A DNA stretch of 5,333 bases from JBNJEL01 sp051745835 (GTDB lineage: Bacteria > Bacillota > Halanaerobiia > Halobacteroidales > Acetohalobiaceae), in NCBI GenBank assembly GCA_051745835.1, contig JBNJEL010000104.1, forward strand, positions 1 to 5,333, given 5' to 3'. Positions 1 to 5,333 of the stretch are shown here, piece by piece. Position 1 is the first letter of the stretch, and each line of letters begins with the position of its first letter. The notes under the pieces are model-generated. The model was not told the DNA's origin. It saw only the letters and a program-made list of their open reading frames with translations, and made no database searches. The position numbers and the translations under genes are program-made.

Positions 1-39
1 TTATTATAATAAATTATTTATAATTGCATTTTTCTGTTA
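1..39. other. AT-rich non-coding segment with short palindromes
   Basis: No gene is visible here. The first 12 bases, TTATTATAATAA, are a perfect palindrome, and 12-25 form a second inverted repeat, AATTAT-TT-ATAATT. Both contain TATAAT-like hexamers (5-10 and 19-24 on the plus strand, 3-8 on the minus strand), but I see no matching -35 element, and such words are expected by chance in sequence this AT-rich. It may be promoter-proximal or a terminator remnant for something outside the window; I cannot decide. Confidence 0.3.
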
Positions 40-172
40 TTACTCTTTACTGTTTTTTATCTTTTTTTCTTTACTGCTTTTCCTTGTCACTCTTTACTGA
101 TTACTCATTACTGCTTTTACTCATCACTCTTTACTGATTACTAATTACTGATTACTAATTACTAGTTACTGC
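40..172. repeat. Degenerate 7-bp repeat array (NNTTACT type)
   Basis: The word ACT recurs with a 7-base period. Its last T falls at 91, 98, 105 and 112, then, after a 9-base step, at 121, 128, 135, 142, 149, 156, 163 and 170; an outlying pair ends at 44 and 51. Typical units are GATTACT, AATTACT, CTTTACT and AGTTACT. Read in the direction of the neighbouring genes the units look like AGTAATC/AGTAATT/AGTAAAG. There is no open reading frame in it, and it lies beyond the operon terminator. The period of 7 with drifting first two bases suggests slippage-driven growth of an intergenic microsatellite or short dispersed element. Similar short heptad repeats occur between genes in various bacteria, but I cannot assign a named family. 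Confidence 0.8.
71..144. repeat. 37-bp direct tandem duplication inside the heptad array
   Basis: Positions 71-107 and 108-144 align base for base over 37 bp with four mismatches. Each copy begins TTACTGCTTTT (71-81 and 108-118), has a variable 5-base part (CCTTG versus ACTCA), and ends with a shared 19-base stretch (87-105 and 124-142). The starting word TTACTGCTTTT appears a third time at 166-176, just where the heptad run stops, without the rest of the unit. So the array has a higher-order structure on top of the 7-bp period. Confidence 0.75.
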
Positions 173-224
173 TTTTATTATATAAAAACTACTCCTTAGT
201 TTAAAGAAGAAAATATTCTTAACC

Positions 225-274
225 AAAAAATAAAGTTTCCTACCTAACTAACTATTGTCAGTTAAGTAGGACTT
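225..274 (-). terminator. Rho-independent terminator of the three-gene unit
   Basis: On the minus strand, arm TCCTACTTAACT (271 down to 260) pairs with AGTTAGGTAGGA (249 down to 238) over 12 bp with one G-U wobble, around a 10-nt loop (259-250). The hairpin is followed at once by AACTTTATTTTTT (237 to 225), a good U-tract. It starts only 4 bases after the TAA stop (276-278) of the beta-barrel gene, so this gene is the last of its transcript. The plus-strand side lacks a comparable T run, so it is probably one-directional. Confidence 0.88.
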
Positions 275-275
275 C

Positions 276-1595
276 TTAAAATTTGTATTTATAATCAACT
301 ATTACCCGTTTAGTTAGATCATCACTACCAAAATAATGATTTAAGCTTAATCTTGTTCCTAAATCTTGATTTTCTTTAATTTGATAGCGCAATCCTTGAG
401 TTAGATTAATCCGATAATCATCACTAAAATAAGATACATTAACTATAGAATTATAATTCAAATCATCCTTTAACTGTTTATCATAGGCAACTTCTACTTC
501 GGCATCATGATCCCAAGAATTTTGATTCTCATCAGCTCTATAACTACAAAAATAATCAAAGGGTCCTTTTTGATAATCTAAGCTTAAATAAATTTCTTGT
601 TCTTGAGCTTGAGTATAATTTATATCAAACTCTAACTTTTTTAATTCCCCATTCAAACTTAATTCCAATTTATTATCACTATAATTATAAATCCGATAAT
701 CCACTCCTAAATGATAGCGATTATAATTAGGAGCAAAATAACTTAAAGTATTATTTAATTCCCATTCGCGACTAGTCATATTTTGACTATTATCTAAATT
801 ATCTTCGCTATATTTAATATTATTTTCTAAAATATACCTCTGCCCTAATTTTTGGTAAGTTTCTAAACTTAAATCATACTTCCCACTACTAAAAATACTT
901 TGTTCTATCTCTTGAAATTCTGGAGTATAATAATTAGCCTTCCAACGATAGCTAATCCCTTGATACCAGGAAGATAAATTAAGACCAATTACTGGACCTA
1001 TTTCTTCTTCGGTAACTGCAACAGCGGTATCTACTAATAAGTCAAAGCTAGATAATTTATAACCATCTTGATAAGCTAGATAATGGCGGTCTGTCACTAG
1101 TTCCTCTTGATATTGATAACTAAACTGCCTCCGCTTCCCATCATAACTAAATCCTAAACGGTTTAAACCACTGCTAGATCCTCCAAACACAAAATCTTGG
1201 TTAGACTGCTTACCATACCACAAATTATAATTATCTTGTTGGGCTAAAACCCCTACTAAAGAATCTGAAGCCACAAAGTTCGAGAGACTTTTTGCTGTTG
1301 TTTCTCCTACTTCTATAGTCCTCTGCTGATTACTAATAGTCATCAAATAATCATTTAATTCCCAATCATCTTCATAACGTCTCCCCGATAAAAAGCGGTA
1401 GTCTTTATCCACTCTTAATTCTGTTGTAACATCATAATTTTCAGTCTGTCCTTGATAATCTAAATATAGTTGATTGTTAATATCACTAGTATGTTCCCCA
1501 ATATTAAATTTAACATCATAATAACTAGCTTGACTAACTAGATTAACAGAACACAGCAAAGATAAAACTAATCCTAATATTATTAATTGTTTCAT
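276..1595 (-). CDS. Predicted outer-membrane beta-barrel protein
   Basis: Unrecognised family, but the architecture is clear. Residues 1-23 are a signal peptide (Lys3, hydrophobic core 4-20, likely cleavage after Ser-Gln-Ala23). The mature part has almost no hydrophobic helix. It is a long series of 8-12-residue stretches with alternating polar and aromatic/aliphatic side chains, rich in Tyr and joined by Asp/Asn/Ser turns, as in transmembrane beta-strands; the pattern is clearest from about residue 145 to the end. The protein ends Y435-K-Y437-K-F439, the alternating aromatic pattern with terminal Phe that is the BAM-recognised signal of Gram-negative outer-membrane proteins. A conserved-looking segment at 94-129 (Gly-Glu...Ser-Leu-Ser...Val-Gly-Val) precedes the regular strands and may be a plug or first hairpin. 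The ATG start has an AAGGGG site 7 nt upstream. It lies 22 nt after the lipoprotein gene and ends at the terminator, so it is the last gene of the unit. Cys15 is not a lipobox (Leu at -1). Possible roles are porin, secretion pore or surface anchor for the 1000-aa partner; the sequence does not decide between them. Confidence 0.82.
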   Translation of the reverse strand: MKQLIILGLVLSLLCSVNLVSQASYYDVKFNIGEHTSDINNQLYLDYQGQTENYDVTTELRVDKDYRFLSGRRYEDDWELNDYLMTISNQQRTIEVGETTAKSLSNFVASDSLVGVLAQQDNYNLWYGKQSNQDFVFGGSSSGLNRLGFSYDGKRRQFSYQYQEELVTDRHYLAYQDGYKLSSFDLLVDTAVAVTEEEIGPVIGLNLSSWYQGISYRWKANYYTPEFQEIEQSIFSSGKYDLSLETYQKLGQRYILENNIKYSEDNLDNSQNMTSREWELNNTLSYFAPNYNRYHLGVDYRIYNYSDNKLELSLNGELKKLEFDINYTQAQEQEIYLSLDYQKGPFDYFCSYRADENQNSWDHDAEVEVAYDKQLKDDLNYNSIVNVSYFSDDYRINLTQGLRYQIKENQDLGTRLSLNHYFGSDDLTKRVIVDYKYKF

Positions 1596-1602
1596 TTTTT
1601 GG

Positions 1603-1608
1603 CCCCTT
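1603..1608 (-). promoter_or_regulatory. Ribosome binding site of the beta-barrel gene
   Basis: AAGGGG on the minus strand, 7 nt before the ATG at 1595-1593. It sits in the 22-nt gap after the lipoprotein stop, so the gene can be translated independently from the shared message. It resembles the G-rich site of the lipoprotein gene more than the canonical site of the first gene. Confidence 0.75.
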
Positions 1609-1617
1609 GACTAAGTT

Positions 1618-2238
1618 TTAAAGACTTATTTCTCCTATTTCTCTAAAGTCAACTTCCATCCTCTCTATTTTCCATCCCCGCGACTCATTAGTTAACTCAA
1701 AAGTGATTATTCCATTATCTGTTACGCCCTCAGGAACTCCACTAGGAGTAGGTATTTTCTCCCCATCTATTTCTTCAAAAACTTGAAATTTAGCACTATA
1801 ACGAGCTGTATAGGAATCAATATTATCTTCAATGAAAACAATCTCATAATCAAAAGTTAATTTATAACTGTCATAATCTAAATTAGTTAACTGTGCTTCA
1901 AAAGCTTCAAACAAAGTCTCTTTACGATTTAATTCGCTCTTTAAAGTGGCAAAACTTTTTCCATAATCCCCACCCATAATCGGGTCAATAATCACCACAT
2001 CTCCCGTTAAATCTTCCTTAAATAAATCAAGTAATTCTTGCGCATTATAACTATTGTTAGTATCTTGATCATAGGTATTATATTTGAAAAAATCATCAGT
2101 CAACTGTCTCGCTTTCGTCTTCACCTCTGATTTATCTTCATTACTCATCATAGACGTAGATTGATCTTTTACTAAACAACCCGCTAGCAGAGGTAAAATT
2201 AACATTACTATGCAGATGCTTATAATTTTATTCTTCAA
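1618..2238 (-). CDS. Putative lipoprotein, possibly NTF2-like fold
   Basis: Residues 1-20 form a lipoprotein signal peptide (MKNK, hydrophobic 5-18) with lipobox L18-A-G-C21. Cys21 would be lipidated and cleaved by signal peptidase II. A polar Ser/Asp/Lys linker (about 24-40) follows. The globular part has an N-terminal helix (about 38-53), another helical stretch (65-75), an amphipathic helix around 100-118, then beta-strands at 124-136, 143-155, 175-184 and 187-197. Helices followed by a curved sheet whose last strand is preceded by Gly-Trp-Lys-Ile (188-191) resemble NTF2-like/SnoaL domains; this is a weak, pattern-level assignment and no catalytic residues are evident. The start is TTG, not ATG: it directly follows a strong SD site, and the next Met (12) would destroy the signal peptide. 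The gene is 26 nt after the 1000-aa gene and 22 nt before the barrel gene. Residue +2 after Cys is Leu, so there is no Asp retention signal of the Enterobacterial type. It may be a periplasm-facing accessory of the barrel or of the secreted protein. Confidence 0.85.
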   Translation of the reverse strand: MKNKIISICIVMLILPLLAGCLVKDQSTSMMSNEDKSEVKTKARQLTDDFFKYNTYDQDTNNSYNAQELLDLFKEDLTGDVVIIDPIMGGDYGKSFATLKSELNRKETLFEAFEAQLTNLDYDSYKLTFDYEIVFIEDNIDSYTARYSAKFQVFEEIDGEKIPTPSGVPEGVTDNGIITFELTNESRGWKIERMEVDFREIGEISL

Positions 2239-2244
2239 ACTAAT

Positions 2245-2253
2245 CCCCCCCTT
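2245..2253 (-). promoter_or_regulatory. Ribosome binding site fixing a TTG start
   Basis: The minus strand reads AAGGGGGGG, with 6 nt (ATTAGT) to the TTG at 2238-2236. The strength and spacing of this site are the reason for accepting the non-ATG start. The run of seven G is unusual in such AT-rich DNA and could be prone to length change. Confidence 0.78.
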
Positions 2254-2264
2254 ACTGACACTAC

Positions 2265-5200
2265 TTAATTTAATTTATCAGCTTTTTCTAATAGGAATTT
2301 GCCTAATCTACCAAAGCCAAATCCTTCGCGATAATTATCCACTGTAAATGCAACACTATTCCAGGTTTGATTCCCTACTTGATCTTCAACGGTAACTCTT
2401 AATTCATTTCTTCCTACAGATAAAGGATAAGCTGCAAAGATAATAAATCTATCCCAATCATTAAAAGGAATCACTTCAAAATCATTAGCATCCGCTACCT
2501 TAGATTTACCATTAATTATCACTTTACCATTGATTTCTACTTGTAAAGTACTTTTATCTAAATCTTTATCCTCCGGCAAACTAACTTCTATCGCTGATGC
2601 TTCTTTAATACTCAATCTATCACCAGGATCTATACTGAAATTAATATCTGTAGCTACATTCTGCACTTCAAATATATTATCATAGCTTTTGCTCTCTAGG
2701 TTCCCCCATTTATCTTCTATATCAATTTGAATACTATACATCCCATCATCTAGAGGAGTATTAGGAGTAAATTGGATTTTACTAACTTTTTCCCCGTTTT
2801 CTTCACTAGTTTCCTCTTTAATCACTCCTGCTGAAAAACCACCAATATCAATATCTGGATCCTCTAATTTTGATTGGTCACTAATTGTAACCTGAAAAAC
2901 TGGAGTTCGAGTATATAAAACACCAAAACTACCATCACCATCAGGTTCAACCTCTTGATTATCAGGAGTAATATATCTAATATCCTTAATGCTTGGTGGA
3001 GTCCCATCAACTTCAAATCTAAAAGCTCTAACCTCAGTTCTGGCATCATCCAAACGCAAACCTTGGTCATTTAGAGCAGCCTCTATTGCTGTTTCAACTT
3101 CTGCTTCAATATCAGACTCTGCATCAGTATCTATCTCTTCAATAGCACTAACCACTTCATCTTGTATCTTAATATCATCTGCTACCATAATTACTTCATA
3201 AGTTCCATCTTCTAAAGTAACTCCTAAATCAGCAAAGGTTTGATTAATAAATTTTGTTTTATTATCTAACTTATCTTCAGTTTTATACGTCCAGGTATTA
3301 CCAACATCAGCTCTTGCTCGCACTTGGTAACGCAATTCTTCGGAATTATGAACATCAAATTGCAATCTTCCTCCCTCAGTACTGATGATATTATCTGTTT
3401 CTATACCATTATCATCACGGATGGTTATATTATTGATGATTGGCTGATTATTATCTATTTTTAATAAAAACGTATATCCTCTAGTGCTATCATCACCATC
3501 ATTACCATCATTATCATTAATATTACCTGCTTCATCCTGGACAGTAACTCGAACCACATATCTCCCCTCATCTAAAGCAGTCTTAGGTAAAATTGTAGCT
3601 TCATCTGCTTGTTGGTCATAATCAATCAATTCAAAATATTGGTCAGCATTATTATCAAAAGTTTGGTCATAATCTGTTCTATAATCTGTTACTATCTCAT
3701 TTATACTTTTACCATCATCTACTTTAATTCCTCGAATTTCTAAAGTGTCGGTATCAATTCCAGATAAAGCTTCATCAAATGTTAATTTAATATAGGGTTC
3801 ATCACTATCTGCAGCATTAGTATCTACTAAATCTCTCTGATTCTCTGCAGTTTCACCTGATAATTCTTCTAAATCAACCCCAGGATTAACACTAGTTACT
3901 TCAGGTTTCCCTCTATCTAAGGCAAAATAATACATTTGATCAGCATATTCCCTAGCTCCTAAAGCATAAGCTTTCATTCTTACAGCCGCAACAGTTAATC
4001 CCTCTCCTATATTATTAATTGCATTAACAAAAGGATCATCATCCATTTCCCAATTATCATTATCAGTATAACTATCTGTTCTCCACTTATCTTCTAAATT
4101 TCCATTTAGAACTTCATCAATATTGCTGCTGTCATCAATATCTTCCCAAGTTAAACTAGTCAAATCCACATCTGCTCCTAAAAACTCTGGTTTAGTAGAT
4201 AGAATAGAATTTACTTGCTGTTGATTAGATAAATCAGAGTTAGCAGTAATATCAACACTTAAATTATCTTTTTCTTTTACAAAATACACTTCATCTGGGT
4301 CTAAAACACCATATTGAGAATGCCCATCTAAAGAAACCTCAATTTTAGGTTGTGGATAAGCTCCTTTAATCGTAAAGGTAACTAACACAGGTCCATTAGT
4401 AGAACCTAATCTAACTTCAAAGGTCTCCCCCAATTCTAAACTTGACAGACCATTATTAGTTAACACTACATTTTGATTAGCAGTTTTATAATACAGAGCT
4501 CCTGAGCTTTCTCCTACTCCTGCGCTAGATATCGCAGTAGTAGAACCCTTTCTAACTAAATAAATATTGGAAGCATTCGTACTAAATTCAAAATCCAGTT
4601 CTACATCTTCACTAATACCTTCTTCATTGTTTGCCTCTGGTCTAAAATCATACTCTCTAGTTCCAGTATTAAACACAAGATAACTTGGCCCAATTGTAAA
4701 ATTGCTTACTGTTCCTTTTCTAAAATTAGCCGTGACACTTTTATCGCCATCCATAGTAATCGTTGTTGGATTTTGGTTTTGTTGATCTGTTGGCACATCT
4801 CCTGTCCAATTATCAAATTCAAAACCATCATCAGCATTTCCTATTAATTCTATATCAGGAAAGTTCGTATCATCATAATCAAAGCTGCCATAATTAGAGC
4901 TGTTCCCTGATAAATAAATAGCTTGAATTGTTCTATCACTAGAACCCATAGTAATTGTAACTGGATTATTAGTTGGAGTATTATCAAGGATAGCATCACC
5001 ATTGCCATCAATCCAGCCAATGAACTGATAACCAGCACTTGCATTAGCAGTTAATTCTACAGTATCACCATCTGCATATCCCGTGATAGTATCTTGCGCC
5101 TCAGCCTCACTAACTATTGTTTCACTATTAGTACCATCATCATAATCTACACTTCCGTTATTGGAAACAACAGTTAAATCCACAGCATAACTAGCTGCTG

Positions 5201-5267
5201 AAACTCCTAGCACAAAACTAAAAATTAATAATATAATAACTAAACATTTATGTCGGTTGAATTTCAT
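2265..5267 (-). CDS. Large secreted multi-domain Ig-like/InlB-repeat surface protein
   Basis: 1000 residues, starting at an ATG 7 nt after a perfect AAAGGAGG. Residues 1-28 are a signal peptide (basic KFNRHK, hydrophobic 8-22, cleavage after Ala24 or Ala28). Residues 31-118 and 124-183 are two divergent bacterial repeats of the InlB B / Listeria-Bacteroides kind: GYQFIGW (79-85) and GFEFDNWTG (148-156), then NPVTITM (101-107) and NPTTITM (166-172). A beta-rich module follows (about 187-302), then roughly five Ig-like segments (about 303-455, 456-608, 609-757, 758-869, 870-978). Several end in the typical V-x-D-x-x-G-N strand: 574-582, 848-856, 958-966. An Asp/Asn loop (582-593) and an acidic helical insert (about 697-745) interrupt the Ig pattern. 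The tail (979-1000, YREGFGFGRLGKFLLEKADKLN from Tyr979) has no LPxTG, SLH, dockerin or transmembrane segment. No enzymatic domain is evident, so a structural, adhesive or matrix-type role is most likely. It is the first gene of the unit, upstream of the lipoprotein and barrel that could retain or export it. The mature chain is very acidic, in keeping with an extracellular and perhaps halophilic protein. Confidence 0.87.
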   Translation of the reverse strand: MKFNRHKCLVIILLIFSFVLGVSAASYAVDLTVVSNNGSVDYDDGTNSETIVSEAEAQDTITGYADGDTVELTANASAGYQFIGWIDGNGDAILDNTPTNNPVTITMGSSDRTIQAIYLSGNSSNYGSFDYDDTNFPDIELIGNADDGFEFDNWTGDVPTDQQNQNPTTITMDGDKSVTANFRKGTVSNFTIGPSYLVFNTGTREYDFRPEANNEEGISEDVELDFEFSTNASNIYLVRKGSTTAISSAGVGESSGALYYKTANQNVVLTNNGLSSLELGETFEVRLGSTNGPVLVTFTIKGAYPQPKIEVSLDGHSQYGVLDPDEVYFVKEKDNLSVDITANSDLSNQQQVNSILSTKPEFLGADVDLTSLTWEDIDDSSNIDEVLNGNLEDKWRTDSYTDNDNWEMDDDPFVNAINNIGEGLTVAAVRMKAYALGAREYADQMYYFALDRGKPEVTSVNPGVDLEELSGETAENQRDLVDTNAADSDEPYIKLTFDEALSGIDTDTLEIRGIKVDDGKSINEIVTDYRTDYDQTFDNNADQYFELIDYDQQADEATILPKTALDEGRYVVRVTVQDEAGNINDNDGNDGDDSTRGYTFLLKIDNNQPIINNITIRDDNGIETDNIISTEGGRLQFDVHNSEELRYQVRARADVGNTWTYKTEDKLDNKTKFINQTFADLGVTLEDGTYEVIMVADDIKIQDEVVSAIEEIDTDAESDIEAEVETAIEAALNDQGLRLDDARTEVRAFRFEVDGTPPSIKDIRYITPDNQEVEPDGDGSFGVLYTRTPVFQVTISDQSKLEDPDIDIGGFSAGVIKEETSEENGEKVSKIQFTPNTPLDDGMYSIQIDIEDKWGNLESKSYDNIFEVQNVATDINFSIDPGDRLSIKEASAIEVSLPEDKDLDKSTLQVEINGKVIINGKSKVADANDFEVIPFNDWDRFIIFAAYPLSVGRNELRVTVEDQVGNQTWNSVAFTVDNYREGFGFGRLGKFLLEKADKLN
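3033..3179 (-). other. Acidic alpha-helical insert in an Ig-like domain
   Basis: Codons for residues about 697-745 of the 1000-aa protein. After the strand EVIMVADD (691-698) the chain becomes Glu/Ala/Ile-rich (EEIDTDAESDIEAEVETAIE, 710-729) with a helical heptad-like pattern, then returns to beta character at AFRFEVDG (748-755). The rest of the protein is almost wholly beta, so this looks like an insertion in an edge loop, perhaps a stalk or a contact helix. Confidence 0.5.
3489..3524 (-). repeat. Asp/Asn-rich loop with 9-bp tandem repeat in coding sequence
   Basis: Plus-strand ACCATCATT occurs twice in tandem (3495-3503 and 3504-3512), within further ATCAT-like copies. On the coding strand it gives Asn-Asp-Gly twice (586-591) inside NINDNDGNDGDD (582-593). 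D585, D587, D590 and D592 with interspersed Gly/Asn resemble calcium-binding loops (DxDG type). It sits just after the GN motif of one Ig-like domain, in a strand-to-strand loop. Confidence 0.55.
4719..4898 (-). repeat. Second InlB-type protein repeat (shortened copy)
   Basis: Codons for residues 124-183. The repeat has the start G-S-F-D-Y-D-D, centre GFEFDNWTG, and end NPTTITM...SVTANF. It matches the first copy at its edges but lacks about 20 residues between the DYDD turn and the GF/GY motif. Confidence 0.65.
4914..5177 (-). repeat. First InlB-type protein repeat (full copy)
   Basis: Codons for residues 31-118, directly after the signal peptide. It has N-G-S-V-D-Y-D-D (37-44), the DGDTVELTA strand (67-75), GYQFIGW (79-85), NPVTITM (101-107) and a closing strand TIQAIY (113-118). 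This order fits the divergent InlB B-repeat / bacterial repeat family found in surface proteins. Confidence 0.7.
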
Positions 5268-5274
5268 AAATTTT

Positions 5275-5282
5275 CCTCCTTT
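5275..5282 (-). promoter_or_regulatory. Perfect Shine-Dalgarno of the 1000-aa gene
   Basis: AAAGGAGG on the minus strand, 7 nt before the ATG at 5267-5265. It is the most canonical of the three sites in the unit and suggests that the first product is the most strongly translated. Confidence 0.88.
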
Positions 5283-5295
5283 GCGGTACTACAAT

Positions 5296-5310
5296 TAAGG
5301 TAATACCTTA
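5296..5310. promoter_or_regulatory. 15-bp inverted repeat in the leader, possible operator
   Basis: TAAGGT-AAT-ACCTTA: two perfect 6-bp arms around a 3-nt centre, 28 nt before the ATG and 13 nt before the SD of the first gene. The arms are too short and the loop too tight for a terminator, and no T run follows. The symmetry suits a dimeric DNA-binding regulator, but a chance palindrome cannot be excluded. A looser palindrome centred on GTAC (5281-5294, 10 of 14 symmetric) lies next to it and touches the SD. The promoter itself is not recognisable and may lie beyond the right edge. Confidence 0.4.
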
Positions 5311-5333
5311 CTTTATTGTTTTCTTCATTAATC

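Noticed and set aside
1..25. Promoters from TATAAT words
   Set aside because: Several TATAAT hexamers on both strands are expected in this AT-rich stretch, and none has a TTGACA-like partner at proper spacing.
40..172. CRISPR array
   Set aside because: The repeats are 7 bp (and one 37-bp duplication) with no unique spacers of regular length and no cas genes in view.
1543..1595. Lipobox at Cys15 of the barrel protein
   Set aside because: The preceding residues are Ser-Leu-Leu, and Leu at -1 does not fit a lipobox; a normal cleavage site after Ala23 and a barrel-type mature chain fit better.
276..1595. Fimbrial usher (FimD-like) identity for the barrel
   Set aside because: At 439 residues it is about half the length of an usher, has no usher plug or N/C-terminal domains, and no pilus chaperone or pilin gene is nearby.
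2265..2333. Sortase or S-layer-homology anchor on the large protein
   Set aside because: No LPxTG-like motif with hydrophobic tail and positive charges, and no SLH repeats, are present.
2864..3070. 68-codon open frame on the minus strand
   Set aside because: It lies out of frame inside the 1000-aa gene, has no ribosome site of note, and its Leu/Met-rich translation is what an Asp/Glu-rich gene gives in a shifted frame.
2989..3201. 70-codon open frame on the plus strand
   Set aside because: Antisense to the acidic helical insert. The Ser/Ala-rich translation is the complement of repeated GAA/GAT/GCT codons, with no sign of independent coding.
4850..5044. 64-codon open frame on the minus strand
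   Set aside because: Shifted-frame shadow within the InlB-type repeats; hydrophobic look comes from AT-rich out-of-frame codons, and the real frame has clear domain structure.

Overview
The window is AT-rich (roughly one third G+C by eye) and holds three complete genes, all read leftward on the minus strand. They form one apparent transcription unit: 1000-aa secreted protein (5267 to 2265), then 206-aa lipoprotein (2238 to 1618), then 439-aa predicted outer-membrane beta-barrel (1595 to 276). Gaps are only 26 and 22 nt, each gene has its own strong purine-rich Shine-Dalgarno (SD) site, and a rho-independent terminator starts a few bases after the last stop. All three products carry export signals, so the whole unit serves the cell envelope or surface.

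Organism: very strong SD sites, a TTG start, low G+C and short intergenic gaps suggest a Firmicute-type low-GC bacterium. The last gene, however, looks like a classical outer-membrane beta-barrel with a C-terminal aromatic-x-aromatic-x-Phe signature. That combination points to a diderm Firmicute such as Halanaerobiales (first guess; the Asp/Asn/Glu-rich secreted proteins fit a halophile), with Negativicutes as the main alternative. This is inference from style; no marker gene is present.

Layout: 1-224 is non-coding, with AT-rich palindromes (1-25) and a run of degenerate 7-bp repeats (40-172) containing a 37-bp tandem duplication (71-144). 225-274 is the terminator. 276-5267 is the three-gene unit. 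5268-5333 is the leader of the first gene, with a perfect SD and a 15-bp inverted repeat that may be an operator; no convincing promoter is visible before the window ends.

How the genes may work together: the 1000-aa protein is a string of beta-sandwich modules (two divergent InlB/Listeria-Bacteroides-type repeats, then several Ig-like domains) with a signal peptide but no sortase, S-layer-homology or transmembrane anchor. The lipoprotein and barrel next to it could hold, export or assemble it at the outer membrane. That model is a hypothesis from gene order and localisation signals. None of the three is a gene to which I can give an established name.
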